A DNA stretch of 64,000 nt from Halichoerus grypus (GCF_964656455.1 NC_135715.1:76521414-76585413); one strand, 5' to 3'. Shown: positions 45,813 to 59,334, counted from the stretch's first letter. A program made the numbers and translations. Notes: generated by a model not told the origin, from the letters alone.

Positions 45813-46372
45813 AATTAGTCTTTTTTTCTTTCAAGAGAAGAAAAGGAGTCAAATGTCATTTGATGTTATTATAATAACATAATAGTAAAAGAAAAAAAGA
45901 AAAACAATAGTGAGTTTAGAGATTTATCTTATATTCTAGAATCTAATACTCTCTCATCATTACTATTAATGATAAAAATCCAATCTTCATTGCAACACTG
46001 GAAACATAGTTGTAGCACTCCTCTCTCATTTTCATGAAAAAGAACTCTGGCCATGGAGGCAGTTGGTCAGACCCTACAAAAAGTGGAGAGTTTGCTCCAA
46101 TCATATTTCCTGGATTCTCTTTCACTGTTATTTTGATGTAATTTTACTTTTTCCATCCTTTGTGTTTTCATGTATCCAAACTTGATTCAGAAAAGGTCTT
46201 GAAACCAATATTCACCAAAGTGTGAATGACCAAAGAGAGCAAAGTAAAACCACCGCCTATCTTGGTGCAGAAATGTTTGTTTCGCTTTGTTTTTAAATGT
46301 TTTCTGGAGAAGAAAGGTAAAGAAAGGAGCTTAGATGGTTTAAAGAAAAACAGTTTCTTGAGAAAACAGAAA

Positions 46373-46545
46373 ACAAGTGTTGGAGTAGATCTGGAGAAAT
46401 TGGAAACTGTGCACATTGCTTGTGGGAATGTAAAATGGTGTAGCTGTTTTGGAAGACAGTATGATGCTTCCTCGCAAAGTTAAACATAGAATTACCATTT
46501 GATCTAGCAATTCCACTTCTGCATTTATATACAAAAGTTTTGGAA
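46373..46545 (+). mobile_element. L1M ORF2 end fragment
   Basis: AAGTGTTGGAGTAGATCTGGAGAAATTGGAA...CTTGTGGGAATGTAAAATGGTGTAGCTG...GATCTAGCAATTCCACTTCTG: the ORF2 C-terminus of an old L1, plus strand, truncated at both ends. Confidence 0.75.
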
Positions 46546-46774
46546 GCAGGAATAAATAAAAAATATATATAAAAAAGAAAAGCAATTGTGTTAGTCAATC
46601 TATAATGAAGACCAACAGTTAGAATATGAACAATTTGGAAAATTTATTGGGGAAATAAATTTTATGTTAAATTCCAAAAAAATACAACATATTGGAAAAA
46701 TGAAAAATGTAGAAGAATGGCTTTATGGGTGAGGAACAGTTTTACATAATATTTCTTTCACCTTTTCATGAATG

Positions 46775-46952
46775 ATGTAACAGAGCCTCTCAAAGTGCAG
46801 TCCCCAGATCAGCAGCATCAGCATACCTTGAAAACCTGACAGAAATTCAAATTTCCAGATTTTTGTCCACACCCACTGAGAGGTCAAGCAATCTACATTT
46901 TAAGAAGCCCTTCAAGTTATTCTGATATACACTGAAGTTCTAGAACCACACA
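46775..46952. mobile_element. MER5-type MITE (hAT-Charlie)
   Basis: Begins GAGCCTCTCAAAGTGCAGTCCCCAGATCAGCAGCATCAGCAT and ends CAAGTTATTCTGATATACACTGAAGTTCTAGAACCACA, the two halves of the MER5A/B consensus. Non-autonomous hAT element of about 178 bp. Confidence 0.85.
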
Positions 46953-46984
46953 TATAGATGGGATGCTAGGTAAATACATTTAAG

Positions 46985-47135
46985 TTCCAAATCCTAGGAG
47001 CACTTACTAACTGTGACCCTGGAGAAATTATATGAATTCAAAGGGTGTTAGTATTCTCCTCCATAAAATGAAAATAGTAATAAAGACTACTGTCAAGGTT
47101 AAATGAGATACTGAATTGGTGATAGACTATCAAAT
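46985..47135 (+). repeat. MIR
   Basis: ACTAACTGTGACCCTGGAGAAATTATATGAATTC and CTCCATAAAATGAAAATAGTAATAAAGACTACTGTCAAGGTTAAATGAGATA match the MIR core and 3' part. Confidence 0.8.
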
Positions 47136-47424
47136 GGGATCTTTCCTGTTGTCTCAATAAATGGCCACAAGAGTTCCTAATATGTCCAAGCAGGAATTTC
47201 TAAAATGCAGTGGAAATGATCCAAAAATAATCAACTGACTACAGCCTCCAAGGGAGAAGATTTGAAATCGTAAAGGCAATGTTTAGTGGAATTTGTAGGA
47301 GTAGAGAAATTGCAGAGTGTTCTAAGGTTTTTCTCTTCCCATCCCTTTAGGTAAGAAGAGTGCTACTTCCCTCCCCATAAGCCAAGAAAGAGGGTGCCAA
47401 GAAAACCCTTTTGAGATTGAAAGA

Positions 47425-47694
47425 AGATAGCAGGAAAGGAAAAATGAAGGGGGGATATCGGAGGGGGAGACAAACCATGAGAGACTATGGACTCTGAGAA
47501 ACAAACTGAGGGTTCTAGAGGGGAGGGGGGTGGGGGGATGGGTTAGCCTGGTGATGGGTATTAAAGAGGGCACGTACTGCATGGAGCACTGGATATTATA
47601 TGCAAACAATGAATCATGGAACACTACCACAAAAACTAATGATGTAATGTATGGTGATTAATATAACATAATAAAATGAAATTGAATTAAAAAA
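47425..47694 (+). mobile_element. young carnivoran L1 3'UTR fragment
   Basis: Same subfamily as 6733-7001: GAGGGGGAGACAAACCATGAGAGACTATGGACTC, GGGTTCTAGAGGGGAGGGG, GCACTGGATATTATATGCAAACAATGAATCATGG, and tail AATAAAATGAAATTGAATTAAAAAAAAG. Strongly 5' truncated. Target-site duplication not clear. Confidence 0.92.
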
Positions 47695-48390
47695 AAGAAA
47701 GTCTTTAAAGAAGCTAAGATATTGAATCACATGTGTGCTATGCTCTAGGCCCATTTGGACACATCCATGTGGACAGAACAAGGTGAAAGAACTTTTGTGA
47801 GGACCTGTTATTTGTCTCTAGGATTTTGGAGCATAGAGATATATAGATTCTGATGTGTTATTTTCCATGCTGGACATTTGGAAGTCTGCATTCTGGTTGG
47901 GACAGCTCCAAGTTGCAGGCCAAGGAAGAGGAGTCAGCATCTGGGCCAGCTGCACTTCCTCTGTTTTGTCAAACAAAGACAGCTACATTTTTTATGGGTC
48001 AATTAGATGCCATATATTAGAAGGTAGGTATCTTGAAAGGACCCTACCTATATGGCTGCCTGCTCTAAGAGTAAGAGACTCTGAGGTTTGGTTGCAAGAC
48101 AACAGCCAGAGAGCACACTGTCAGAAAATAGCACAGCACAGAGACCTCTGCCCACCGAGATTCCCAAGAACCCAGAGATACATTCCCTAAGAGAGCCAGC
48201 TTTTGGACAACTGCTGTAGAAGACACAGTGGCCAGCCTCTGTCTGCTGAGTCAGAACTACAAGGAGCACCAGCTAAGTGGTAAAACCTTTATTCTTCCCT
48301 CACCTTTCTTTTTCTAATCTCCATTTCTCTGCCCTGACTCTGACAGGGTCAGAAAATGGTGTAGGGAGGGAAAAAAAAAGGAGCAAGGTG
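47695..48390. other. unannotated DNA
   Basis: No gene or repeat is recognisable. The open frames of up to 111 codons near 47855 have no recognised family. Confidence 0.4.
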
Positions 48391-48406
48391 AAAGTATACA
48401 TATACT

Positions 48407-48608
48407 GGGCGCCTGGGTGGCTCAGTTGGTTAAGCGACTGCCTTCCGCTCAGGTCATGATCCTGGAGTCCCTGGATCGAGTCCCGCATCGGGCTCCCTGC
48501 TCGGCAGGGAGTCTGCTTCTCCCTCTGACCCTCCCCCCTCTCATGTGCTCTCTCTCATTCTCTCTCTCTCAAATAAATAAATAAAAATCTTAAAAAAAAA
48601 AAAAAAAG
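48407..48608 (+). mobile_element. Can-SINE, longer-box subtype
   Basis: Plus-strand SINE with GGCGCCTGGGTGGCTCAGTTGGTTAAGCGACTGCCTTCCGC (GGTTAAG rather than GTTAAG), a CTCCCCCCTCTCATGTGCTCTCTCTC tail, and A-tail. Target-site duplication AAAGTATACATATACT / AAAGTAGACATATACT at 48391-48406 and 48609-48624. Confidence 0.96.
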
Positions 48609-48624
48609 AAAGTAGACATATACT

Positions 48625-51080
48625 TCTTTAACCACAGTTGGGTCCTGATCATTGGGTAGGGAAGATAGTTGAATTTCGTGTGAGAGTAGGGTCAAGTTTT
48701 TGACTGAATTGGACTATTAAAATTTCTGAAAATGACAGTGTTCTAGTGGATAAGAAGCAACTGAAGAGTGATGGGATCTATCCCAAAGTGATGGTGAGAA
48801 AGAGTTAATAAAGCATGGTAAGGAGTAATGGGGAAAATATAGGAAAGCTCTTTCTAGTTTGTACTTCATCAGTTCTAGTGCATTCAACAAACTTGTTCCA
48901 CAAATAAAGTATCTAAGAAAGCGTCTGCCATATATAGATGTAGTCAATACACGTTATCTTTTCCTTTTCTTTCTTTTTCTTCTTTTTTTCCTATCTTGGT
49001 AAGAAGGTTGCATGGGATGGGTGTCAAATATGACCTTTTGCTATTTTTCAGTTAGTGGATCAAAGCCACTTGTAAGAACTTTTAATATTAACCAGTTCTG
49101 AAGAATGAAACTTGAACAATGAATACTTTTCAGAAAGATTTTGACTCATAGAAAAGTATTACAGCAAATCTTTTTCTCCTCATGCTGGAGAAACAGAATT
49201 AAGATGAAATTCAGCAAGGGCTGAAAACACTTGAAAATTAGTGGGAAGCAATCTTTTATCTTAGTATTTAATTATCTTTGCATTTGTTCATAGTTGAAAT
49301 TATTTTGAAATTAATAATCTAAATATTTATATTAACTTACTTTTAATGGAGATATGTAAGTAATTCTTAAGTATCGTAAAATTGTGACACATTTAATGTT
49401 ACCTAAGAAATTCCTTATTATTAAGGTCACAAATCCCAGCTCTCATTGTGTTGACCTGAAGATAGTCAACCCACATTTTCAGTAAAGTTACTTGGAAATG
49501 TGGAACACAGAATAGGGAAGCCTGGCTCCAGACTAAGGAGAGAAGATGTTTAAGTTGACTTGATCCTCAAGGGGGAAATGTTTTTGACCACTTATCACTC
49601 TGACCTAGAGTTGACTCCAATCTGGGGTTCAAATAATTTATTCTTGACCTAAAAATGTTCACTCTGAGGCTATTCTTGCCCATTTTTCCTCACCCTTCAC
49701 CCAATCCTGGCATAAGATGATTTCTAATAATTATATTACTGAAATAATTTATTGAAATTTCATAAAAATCATATAAAACCATTATAATACTTATAAGTAC
49801 ATTGGAAAATTAGCATTATTTTTATTTGCTTTTTGCCCAAATTAGCTAATATTTGGAAAATGACAGAATATCGAGATCAATGGAACCCTAGGTAACACTT
49901 TTAGATGGTTATTTTTGTGACATAATTTGCATATCTGATGACTTACTCAAAATTTCACCTTGGTCCTGTAGGAAGATAGAAAACCAGAAGTGTGAGTTGC
50001 TATAGGACACACAAATAGATTTGTTCTCTGGATGGCAAATCTTTTGAAACACTACACATAAATGTAGAGAGCTTTTAATTTTAACTGAGTTTTACCTTTA
50101 TAGGGTGGAGTTTTTTTTATTTGCAATATTCTGAATTACAAAATTATGGATGTGGTGTAATACTTTTCACTACTTCCTCTCCCCAGTGCTCACACCAAGA
50201 AGGCTATTTATTATAACCTAGGTCTTTCTTTATTAATGAACAGTGAGTACTGGTATGTCAGAGCAATCAAAGGTTATATTTTTATGACTTCTGTGATGTC
50301 AAATCAATCTGTGGTAATCACTGCAATTTATGGTACTGTAATTTCTGCACTCCTACAAGGACAATGAAATCTTGAGACTCAAAGTGTTGTGATCATTGTG
50401 CAATTCCTACATTTTGGATAGTTCCTAACTGATTGCATATGCAGTACATTATGTACTGGTGCACTGATGCCTACAAACAGCAATTACAATATTTTTTATC
50501 TTTTATCAATCTAAAATGAATGGAAACCCTTCTTGCTTTGGCCTTAACAAATGGCAAGTGCCCTTTGTAAATCTTCAGAGGCTATTAAAATTTCCCTTGT
50601 GATACAGTGATGAGAAGGAAATGGTTTTGAACATTTCTAATTGGAAACTGAAAATTCTAAGATAGGAGAAAACTGAAAAGTATTGATTGCTCAGGGCCAT
50701 TTTCCTTAGGGAGGAGAAAAACAATGGGCTAGAACCAAATTGCAACATAGTCCAATTCTTAAATCCTACAAAACACACTCATTACTTACTGCTTAGTACC
50801 TTCTCTGTTAACCACAGGGCTTGGGTCATTGTAGATCATAGACCCAGTAAAAGCCTCCAAACTCTTGGAGAGTAGTAGAAAGCTTCAAATTTGCCATTCT
50901 GAGAACACTCTGAAGAAAGCATCATGCCCTTTGTTGCTTCTATACTTGGACCTGCACTTTGATCTGTTTAGAACGTTCTTGGTTCTTTTTTCTGCCTTGC
51001 AAATGTCTACTCTTTAAAAATTACATTTTTGGTGTGTCATTATGAAAGAAATATATGTTCATTTTAGAAAATTTGAAAAT
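48625..51080. other. unannotated AT-rich DNA
   Basis: About 2.4 kb with no recognisable repeat, exon or RNA gene. It is the longest apparently repeat-free stretch of the window after the 11.7-14.8 kb region. Confidence 0.45.
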
Positions 51081-51145
51081 ATAACACTACATCAAAAACT
51101 AATGATGCACTATATGTTGGCTAACTGAATATTAAAAAAAAAGAG
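51081..51145 (+). mobile_element. very short L1 3' end
   Basis: About 65 bp: ACACTACATCAAAAACTAATGATGCACTATATGTTGGCTAACTGAATATTAAAAAAAAAG, the extreme 3' end of a carnivoran L1 with A-tail. Confidence 0.85.
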
Positions 51146-52559
51146 GTATAAAATGGGAAAAAAAATCTTCCTTGACTACTCAGACATAACCACTATCACT
51201 TCTTTAGTAGGTATCATCCCAGACGTTTATTGGTGGAAATATGTATAATGCATGTGCATGTAAGCCTATGTGTTTAAATTAACAATTGGAATGATTATTT
51301 ACTATTTGTTACCCACTTGGGACTTGTACAGTTTAATTTTATATCATATACTTATCTTCTTCCAAACATGATATTAATAATACTTTATCATATAATGTAC
51401 TGTAGTGTATTTAAACAGAATCCTCTAACATGGGAAATTAAGGTTGTTCTTAATTTTCTCCACTTTGATAAAGCTGGTATGAATTTTCTTTATTTTTACC
51501 TTTATGTCTTTTTTATTTGGTATATCTGAATTTTTATCCTAGGAAAGTTCTTCAAATGAGAACTAGAGGTCAAGAGATAGGACAATTTAAAAAATTTTTG
51601 ATACATATAGCCAAAAAGTTGATAAAAAAGATATATCTTTATGTACTCGCTCAGCAGAGGATGAGCTGAAAATGTCTTTGGCAATTTGATATATGAAAAA
51701 TTGCATTTCATTATATTTTTAATTTAATCATTTTGATTTCTGGTACAATAAACATCTTTTGTGTATGAATTTATTTTTTGTTTTTCAATTTTGTGTCTCA
51801 TTTGATGTTCTTTGCTCACATTTCAATAGGACTGTCTTAATTTTCTAAGTGTCTTTTATATAGAAAAAAAACTTTTGCTGTCATGTACTTTGAATCTTTT
51901 GTATTACTACTTTGAATTTTTGTTTGCTTATAAAATAATTTAAATATACATATCAAATTTTTATAGAGTCAAAGCTATGTCTCAATATTATTTGCTATAA
52001 AATAGTTGCTGATCATCAGTATCTGCCACTATCACAAAAAAGGGGTCCAAAAGATACTGTGTATCTCCTGATGGAAGAACAATATATCCCCTCTCTTTCC
52101 TGTAGCAAAGTTAAGCCCTGATATTCATTAATTCCCAAACAGGTTTCCAAAAGCCAATTTCATCCAAAGACACACTTATTTTTTTTCAAAATTGAAACAA
52201 AATAATATTGGCACTATTATCATTATTTTACATGCTTTCATTGTTTTGTTAATGTAATACAATGTGAAAAGGCAGAAAAGAATCAACATTGGAAAAATAA
52301 TAACAAATTTCATAATTTTCATATCTATTAATTATAAATGCAGAACAATTGAATAAAACAATCTTGCTAAAGATATGCAAGATAGCTAAGTAAAATTCAG
52401 TAGAATTTCTGTGTACCATTAATAACAAGCTGAAAAATATGTTTAAAGTGTGGCATTTCATTGATCTTATAAGCATTATTAAAAAGTTTAACCGAGCATG
52501 ATAGTGCTATGTAGTAATATATTTTAGCATCTGCTCAGACTGATCCCTATAAATTATTT
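51146..52559. other. unannotated AT-rich DNA
   Basis: No recognisable gene or repeat. Confidence 0.4.
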
Positions 52560-53244
52560 AAAATGAACAAGAAAATGTTCTATGTTCTTATGACCTTATT
52601 CAATAGATACACATTACCTGCTTATTGTTCTACACCCTTGATTAAAATTAGAGACTATAAAACCAACACACAAATATCAGCTGCATTTCTAACACTAACA
52701 ATGAACAATCTGAAAAAGAAATCTAAAAAAAAATTCATTTACAATAGCATCCAAAAGAATAAAATGCTTAGTAATAGATTTAAACAAAGAGGCAAAAGAT
52801 TTATATAGTGAAAACTATAAAAAGATTTTCCATTTAAAGATTTCTATTTAAAAAGGCATAAATAAGTGGAAATATATCATGAATTCATGGTTGGAAGATT
52901 TAATATTGTTAATCTGATAATATTGTCCAAAGTGATCTTCAGATTGAAAGCAATCCCAGCAAAATCATAATGATTTTTTATTTTACAGAAATAGAAAAAC
53001 CCATAAGATTCATATGACCCAGAATAGCCCAAACAATCTTGAAAAGAGCAAAACTGGAGGACTCACACTTTCTGATTTCAAGCTTACTATAAAGCTGTAG
53101 TAATCAAAAGTAGGATACTGTCACAAGAACTAAATATAGACCGATAGAATAAAATAGAAAGTCAAGAAATAAACCCTCACTTATTTGGTCAATTGATTTT
53201 CAATAAGGGTGCCAACATCATTCAATGAAGAGAGGACAGTCTTT

Positions 53245-53600
53245 CCTTCTTTCTTTTTGTTTGTAAGAAATAGATTCACTTTCAATTGTTAAACCAATTG
53301 TTTATGCATTGTTATGCTTTATGAAGGCATTTTGATACTTTCCTTTTTCATAATGTTAATAAGACTGACTTCTTTAAAAAAAAATAATTCCAGTATAGCT
53401 AGCATACAGTGTTATATTAGCTTCAGGCGTACAATATAGTTATTCAACACTTCCATACACCACACTGTGCTCATCACAAGTGCATTCCTTAATGCCCATC
53501 ACCTATTTCACCCATCCCCTCACCCTCCTCCCCTACCATCAGTTTGTTCTCTTTGGTTGAGTCTTTTTTTTTTTTTTTGGCCTGTCTCCTTTCTTTTTCC

Positions 53601-53664
<64 letters not shown>

Positions 53665-55174
53665 TTTCTTTCTTTCTTTCTTTTTTAAATTCCACATATG
53701 AGTGAAATCATATGGTATTTTTCTTTCTCTGACTAACTTATTTCGGTCAGCATTATAATCTCTAGCTCCAACCATGTTGTTGCAAATGGCAAGATTTCAT
53801 TCTTTTTTATGGCTGAATAATATTACATTGTATATACATACCACATCTTCTTTATCCATTAATCGATTGATGGACACTTGGGTTGCTTCCATAATTTGGC
53901 TATTGTAAATAATGCTGCAATAAGCATAAGGGTGCATATATCCCTTTGAATTAGCGTTTTCATATTCTTTGAGTAAATACCCAGTAGTGCAATTACTGGA
54001 TCATATGGTAATTCTATTTCATTTTTTGAGGAAATCCATACTGTTTTCCTCAGTGACTGCACCAGTTTGCATTCCCACGAATACTGCATGAGGGTTCCTT
54101 CTTCTCCACATCCTTGCCAACACTTGTTACTTCTTGTGTTTTTGATTTTATCAATTCTGACAGGTGTGAGGGGGTATCTCATTGTGGTTTTGATTTGCAT
54201 TTTCCTGATTATGGGTGATGTTAAGAATCTTTCCATTTATCTATTGGCCATCTGTATGTCTTCTTTGGAGAAATGTCTGTTCATGTCTTTGCCCATTTTT
54301 TAAGTGGATTATTTGATTTTTGGGTGTTGAGCTTGATAAGTTCTTTTATATTTTGGATACTAACCCTTTATCAGATATGTCATTTGGCAAATATTCTTCA
54401 TTCAGTAGGCTGTTTTTTAGTTTTGTTGATTATTTCTTTTGCTATGCAGAAGTTTTTTATTTTGATGTAGTACCAATAGTTTATTTTTGCTTTTGTTTTC
54501 CTTGCCTCAGGGGACATATCTAGAAAAATGTTGCTATGACCATTGTAAGAAGAATTACTGCTTGTGCTCTCTTCTAGGATTTTTGTGGTTTCAAGTCTTA
54601 CATTTATGTCTTTAATCCATTTTGAGTTTATTTTTTGTGAAAGAAAGTGGTCCAGTTTCATTCTTTTGCATGTAGCTGTCCAGTTTTCCCAATGCCATTT
54701 GTTGAAAAAATGGTCTTTTCCCCTCTGTATATTCTTGACTCTTTTGTTGAAGATTAATTAAACATATAATGGTGGGTTATTTCTGGGTTCTTTATTTTGT
54801 TCCATTAATCTATGTGTCTACTTTTATGCCAGTACTATATTGTTTTGATTACTACAGCTTTGTAGTATATTTGAAATCTGGGATTGTGAAACCCCCAACT
54901 TTGCTCTTTTTAAAATTGCTTTGGCTATTTGGGGTCTTTTGTGATTCCATACAAATGTTAGGATTATTTGTTCCAGTTCTGTGAAAAATGCTATTGGTAT
55001 TTTAACAGGGATTGCATTAAATGTGTAGATTGCTTTGGGCAGTATAGACATTTTAACAATATTTGTTCTTTCAATCCATGAGCATGGACTGTCTTTCCAT
55101 TTGTTTGTGTCATCTTTAATTTCTTTTATCAATGTTTTATAGTTTTCAGAGTACAGGTCTTTCACCTCTTCAGT
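53245..55174 (-). mobile_element. carnivoran L1 (ORF2 half plus 3'UTR) with candidate 3' transduction
   Basis: Minus-strand L1: 3'UTR from about 53380, ORF2 C-terminal half to 55165 ([17 protein letters not shown] in frame 55165-54824; further frames 54661-54398 and 54236-53859). Target-site duplication G-A-G/A-AGGACAGTCTTT at 53230-53244 and 55175-55190. About 115-130 bp of non-L1 sequence (53261-53372) lies between the L1 3' end and the A-rich outer tail. A (CTTT)n array sits in the 3'UTR. Confidence 0.88.
53600..53682. repeat. (CTTT)n microsatellite in the L1 3'UTR
   Basis: About 20 CTTT units with one CTT interruption, at the CT-rich spot where other L1 copies show a TCTCTC/CTTCTT stretch. 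Confidence 0.97.
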
Positions 55175-56437
55175 GAAAGGACAGTCTTTTTAATGAATAG
55201 CATTGTGAAAACTGAATATCCACAGGCAAAAGAATGAAGTGGGACTCTTACCTTATACCTTATACAAAATTAACTCAAAATAGATGGAAGACTTATATTT
55301 AAGAGCTAAGCCTACAAAATTCTTAGAAAAATACATAGGGGAAAATCTTTATGGCACTACAATTGGCAATTATTACTTGTATATGACAATGAAAGCACAG
55401 GTAACAAGAAAAAAATAGATAAATTGGACATCAAAATTGAAAACATTATAAATCAAAGAACACTATCAAGAGAATGAAAAGACAATTGAAGAATGCCAAA
55501 AGATATTTGCAGACCATATATCTAATAAGAGATTATTATCCAGAAAATGTAAAGAACTTCTACAACTCAGCAACAAAAAAACAATCTAATCAAAAGTGGC
55601 CAAAAAACTTAAATAGTCATTTCTCCAAATAAGATATACAAATTTCCAATAAGCACCAAAAAGTTCAGTGCATCAAATCAAATTAGGGACATCAAATCAA
55701 AACCACAATGAGATACCACTTCACATCCATTAGAATTGCTGTTATTAAACAAAAAACAGAAAAAGACAAAAGTTGGCGAGGATGTGGAGAAATTGGAGCT
55801 CTTTTGCACTGCTGTTGGGAATGTAAAATAGTACAGCTACCATGGAAAACAGTTTGGTGTTTCCTCAAAAAAGTTTAGCATAGAAATCACTGTATGATCC
55901 AGCAATCCCATTTCTAGGTGTGTGTCCAAAAGAACTGGAAAGAGGAACTTGAACAGATACTTGTACATCCATGTTCATAGCAGCACAATAGAAGCCATCC
56001 ACATGTCCATCAACAGATGAATGGATGAACAAAATGGGGTTTGCACATACAATAGAATACCAATCAGCCTTTAAAAGGAATGAAATTTTGATACTTGCTA
56101 TAACAAGGATGAACCTTGAAAACATGCAAAGTAAAGTAAACATAGTCACAAAAGGGCAAATATTGCATCATTCCATTTATAGAGGGTGTCTAGAACAGAG
56201 ACAGAGACAGGGAGTAGAATAGAGGCTACTAGAGGCTGGGGTAAGGGATAAATTAAAGGTTATTTTTTAATAGTTATGGAGTTTCTCTTTGGGATGAACA
56301 AAGAGTGGAAGTGGATGGTGGTGATGGCTGCACAACGTTGTAACTGTACTTAATGCCACTGAATTGAATACTTAAAAATCATAAATTAAAATGGTAAATT
56401 GTATGTTATGTAAATGTTATCAGAATAAAAACAAATT

Positions 56438-56664
56438 TGCGCGGGGACGCCTGGGTGGCTCAGTCGTTAAGCGTCTGCCTTCGGCTCAGGTCATGATCCC
56501 AGGGTCCTGGGATCAAGCCCCACATCGGGCTCCCTGCTCCGTGGGAAGCCTGCTTCTCCCTCTCCCACTCCCCCTGCTTGTGTTCCCTCTCTTGCTGTGT
56601 CTCTCTCTGTCAAATAAATAAAATAAAATCTTTAAAAAAAAACAAAAACAACAAAAACAACAAC
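56438..56664 (+). mobile_element. Can-SINE
   Basis: Plus-strand SINE: GCGCGGGGACGCCTGGGTGGCTCAGTCGTTAAGCG, CTGCTTGTGTTCCCTCTC, AAATAAATAAAATAAAATCTTT, and a mixed AAC/A tail. Target-site duplication AAAAACAAATT at 56427-56437 and about 56666-56676. Landed at the 3' tail of the old L1M. The start GCGCGGGGAC differs from the usual GGGGCGCC. Confidence 0.95.
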
Positions 56665-57009
56665 AAAAAACAAATTAGGGGCACATTTTTTTGTCCTCAC
56701 AAAGATTATAATCTGTAAGATATTAAATAGACATTAAATGTTAATTATTTGTTATTACATTATATAAAATACATATGTAATATGATATAATATATGTTAT
56801 GGAGAAAAATATTATACACAATGGAAAATATTGCAAAAAACACACCTGTGCTTACTATCGGGTATCAGGGATTTATCCTAGCTGATATCAAGTTATCAGT
56901 GTATTAATAACAATTTTACTGGTACTTTACTAACAAGAAACAAAATAAACAATTAAAAAAAAAATATTTTTTCTCATCCAGATTGCTCTTTCCACAGAGT
57001 TTTGAGAGT

Positions 57010-57090
57010 AGGATTCCAAGAGGGAAAGGATAATATTTTATTCATCTCTGTATTTTAAGCACCTAGCACATAATAGCCATTTACATAGAA
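57010..57090 (+). repeat. L2/MIR 3'-end-like fragment
   Basis: GAGGGAAAGGATAATATTTTATTCATCTCTGTATTTTAAGCACCTAGCACATAATAGCC matches the conserved end theme of L2/MIR3. Confidence 0.6.
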
Positions 57091-57152
57091 AAAACAAAAA
57101 ATAAAAGACCATGCACAGATGGATACAAATTACATTTGTAAATACAGATCTA

Positions 57153-57155
<3 letters not shown>

Positions 57156-57201
<46 letters not shown>
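57156..57201. repeat. (CA)n microsatellite
   Basis: About 23 CA units, followed by a shorter CACACACA at 57207. Confidence 0.97.
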
Positions 57202-57203
<2 letters not shown>

Positions 57204-59334
57204 TCTCACACACACGTTGAGATAATCTTTGGATAATTGCTACAAAAAACTGAAAAATCTATGGTATTTTTCAACCACAGGAGAAAAAATCTTTTGATAT
57301 TTTTTTCTCATCTATGAGATAAATACCCCAAAGTTGGCACAGTTTATAAAGCATTGATTTCACAAAATATATACTGAGTTTCAGCACAACTAAGTGCTGA
57401 TTTTTCATGTCTGCTCTAATATGAGATGGAATGATTCTTGGTGCATTTAAAAGAAGGCAAAGACATATACATGTTAATTGGTCTACTCTTATTGCCATCC
57501 TTTACCTTAATAAACTAATTTTTTCTTCCCAAAGGGAGCACTGCAGATTTTACTAATATCTCACTCAACTTCAACCTCTCTTTCCTGGGACTTGGTTAGT
57601 GGATGAAAGGCAACACTTTACTTAGCCCCTGCTCAACCCATGTCATCTTTCTCTTTTCCCTGACACCTCACCTCAGTCCCTGCAGTTTTCATTTTCTAGT
57701 AACTCCAGATTTCCAATCTTTTAGATGGCTGGTGTATACGCAACCGTTGGTGTCTAACCAAGATGTAGTTCAACTACCATAGTGATATATGACTTCAATA
57801 CCCTAAATTAAGCATAAGAGTCTTGGTGCAGAATAACATACCAACAGACCTGGAAAATTTAGTGTACTGCTAAATTATTTCTTTACAAACTTAGGTATTG
57901 AAACCATAAAGCTCAACAGATTAAAATTTTCTGTTCTTTTCTGTATCTTCAGGGTTATACTTGACCTTCTAAGTTGTTAATTAACCAATAATTTTATTGA
58001 AGTGGAAATAATCATAATAGACCATACCTTCAGAAAATGAATGTAATTTATTTTAACATTCAACTTAATGTTCCATTTTTCTTTAGTGTTTGAATTATTG
58101 TCAGTGAATAAACAAATCCTACACGGTGTGAACATCATTTATTACCAAGAAACAGATGTTGGAAAAGGTTAATGAATTCCTAATGGAATAACAAATAATA
58201 ACTGAAAATGAGTTGTTTTACAGCAGAGAGTTATCAAGTCTACCTCATAGATGTCAGTATATAGTATAGCACTAACCAGTGGCAAGAACAAAGTAGGTGT
58301 TTAATAATGATGCTGAATTCAAATAAATATTCTTAGTATTCAATAATAATGATAAATATAAATTAATTGCTGTGAATAATTGGCAAAGCTTTTCCTCTTC
58401 ACAGGAACAAATGATGGATATTTGAACATTTTTAAGATTGTAGAAAAGTCTTTTTGTTTGTTTAGTTACATTTGCCTCGAGGCTTTTGAATATAGGAGAC
58501 TTTATTTTACTTTTAATAGGGACATTGTCTTACAATTTGTATAATGGATTAAAGTTTTTAAGCATCATAAGAAAGCTCCTATTTATAATTAAAAACAATT
58601 TTGACAAATGATTCAAAAAGCATCTATGGATCTGAAAAGAACAAATGCAACTTCTTTAGCTGATCATGTTAGCTTGAGTTTATATTTGTGATTTGCCTTG
58701 ATTGGTTTCATTTCCATAGATGACCTCTCTCATTTAGTAAATCCCATGAGAGAGGTAAAGAATGTAATTGGCAGTTCACTTAAGCACTCATATTTCTAAT
58801 TTTTATTCACACTTGGGTTAAAAAATAAAAACCTAAGTTGAAAATAATTATTTTTCCCTATTTATAACTTGGAAAAATTTTAGTCATTGTTTATTGTAAT
58901 AACGTTATTTTTAGACAGTGATACTAGATGATTTCTGAATTAGAGTATTTAATAAAGTAGTGAAATAATAAATTTAATTTATATAATATTTCTGAAATAT
59001 TGGGCATTATAAAAGATTTAAAAATAAATGACACTATGAATGACCAAACAGTTTCCAGATTTGACTGGTTATAAGATCAGAGACAAGTATTATAAGAGAA
59101 GACCACCACCAAAAGTGCTATTAGAAATGTGTAAGTAAATTATTGTGATGGGAGAATTAGATGGTGGAACCACAATCTGCTGGGCACTGCAATCAAGACT
59201 TCTGGAGGAGGATAAGGGACAGGCCAGACAAATGAGTTAGGAGTAGCCTATAAACTAGAGGGCCTATAAAATAGAGGGCTTCACCATTGTGTCTTCATGG
59301 GAGAGAGCTGACCCTAAAACTTTAAGAATTTAGA
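57202..59334. other. unannotated AT-rich DNA
   Basis: No exon, RNA gene or clear repeat is visible. Confidence 0.4.

Larger units (their letters stand above)
52560..56430 (+). mobile_element. old L1M (ORF2 C-terminal half and 3'UTR), split by a younger L1
   Basis: Plus-strand ORF2 from the LSVYTNNE-like stretch near 52670, through AAAACTGGAGGACTCACACTTTCTGATTTCAAGC near 53049, to the interruption at 53244. Resumes at 55191 (GAAAACTGAATATCCACAGGCAAAAGAATGAAG) through AAATCAAAACCACAATGAGATACCACTTCACA to the 3'UTR ending TACTTAAAAATCATAAATTAAAATGGTAAATTGTATGTTATG near 56400. Typical L1MC/MD-type tail. No frame remains. Confidence 0.85.

Noticed and set aside
47855..48190. 111-codon plus-strand frame as a gene
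   Set aside because: No recognised domain; surrounded by non-coding sequence; likely chance.
53489..53775. Lysine/arginine/glutamate-rich frames
   Set aside because: Translation of the (CTTT)n microsatellite.
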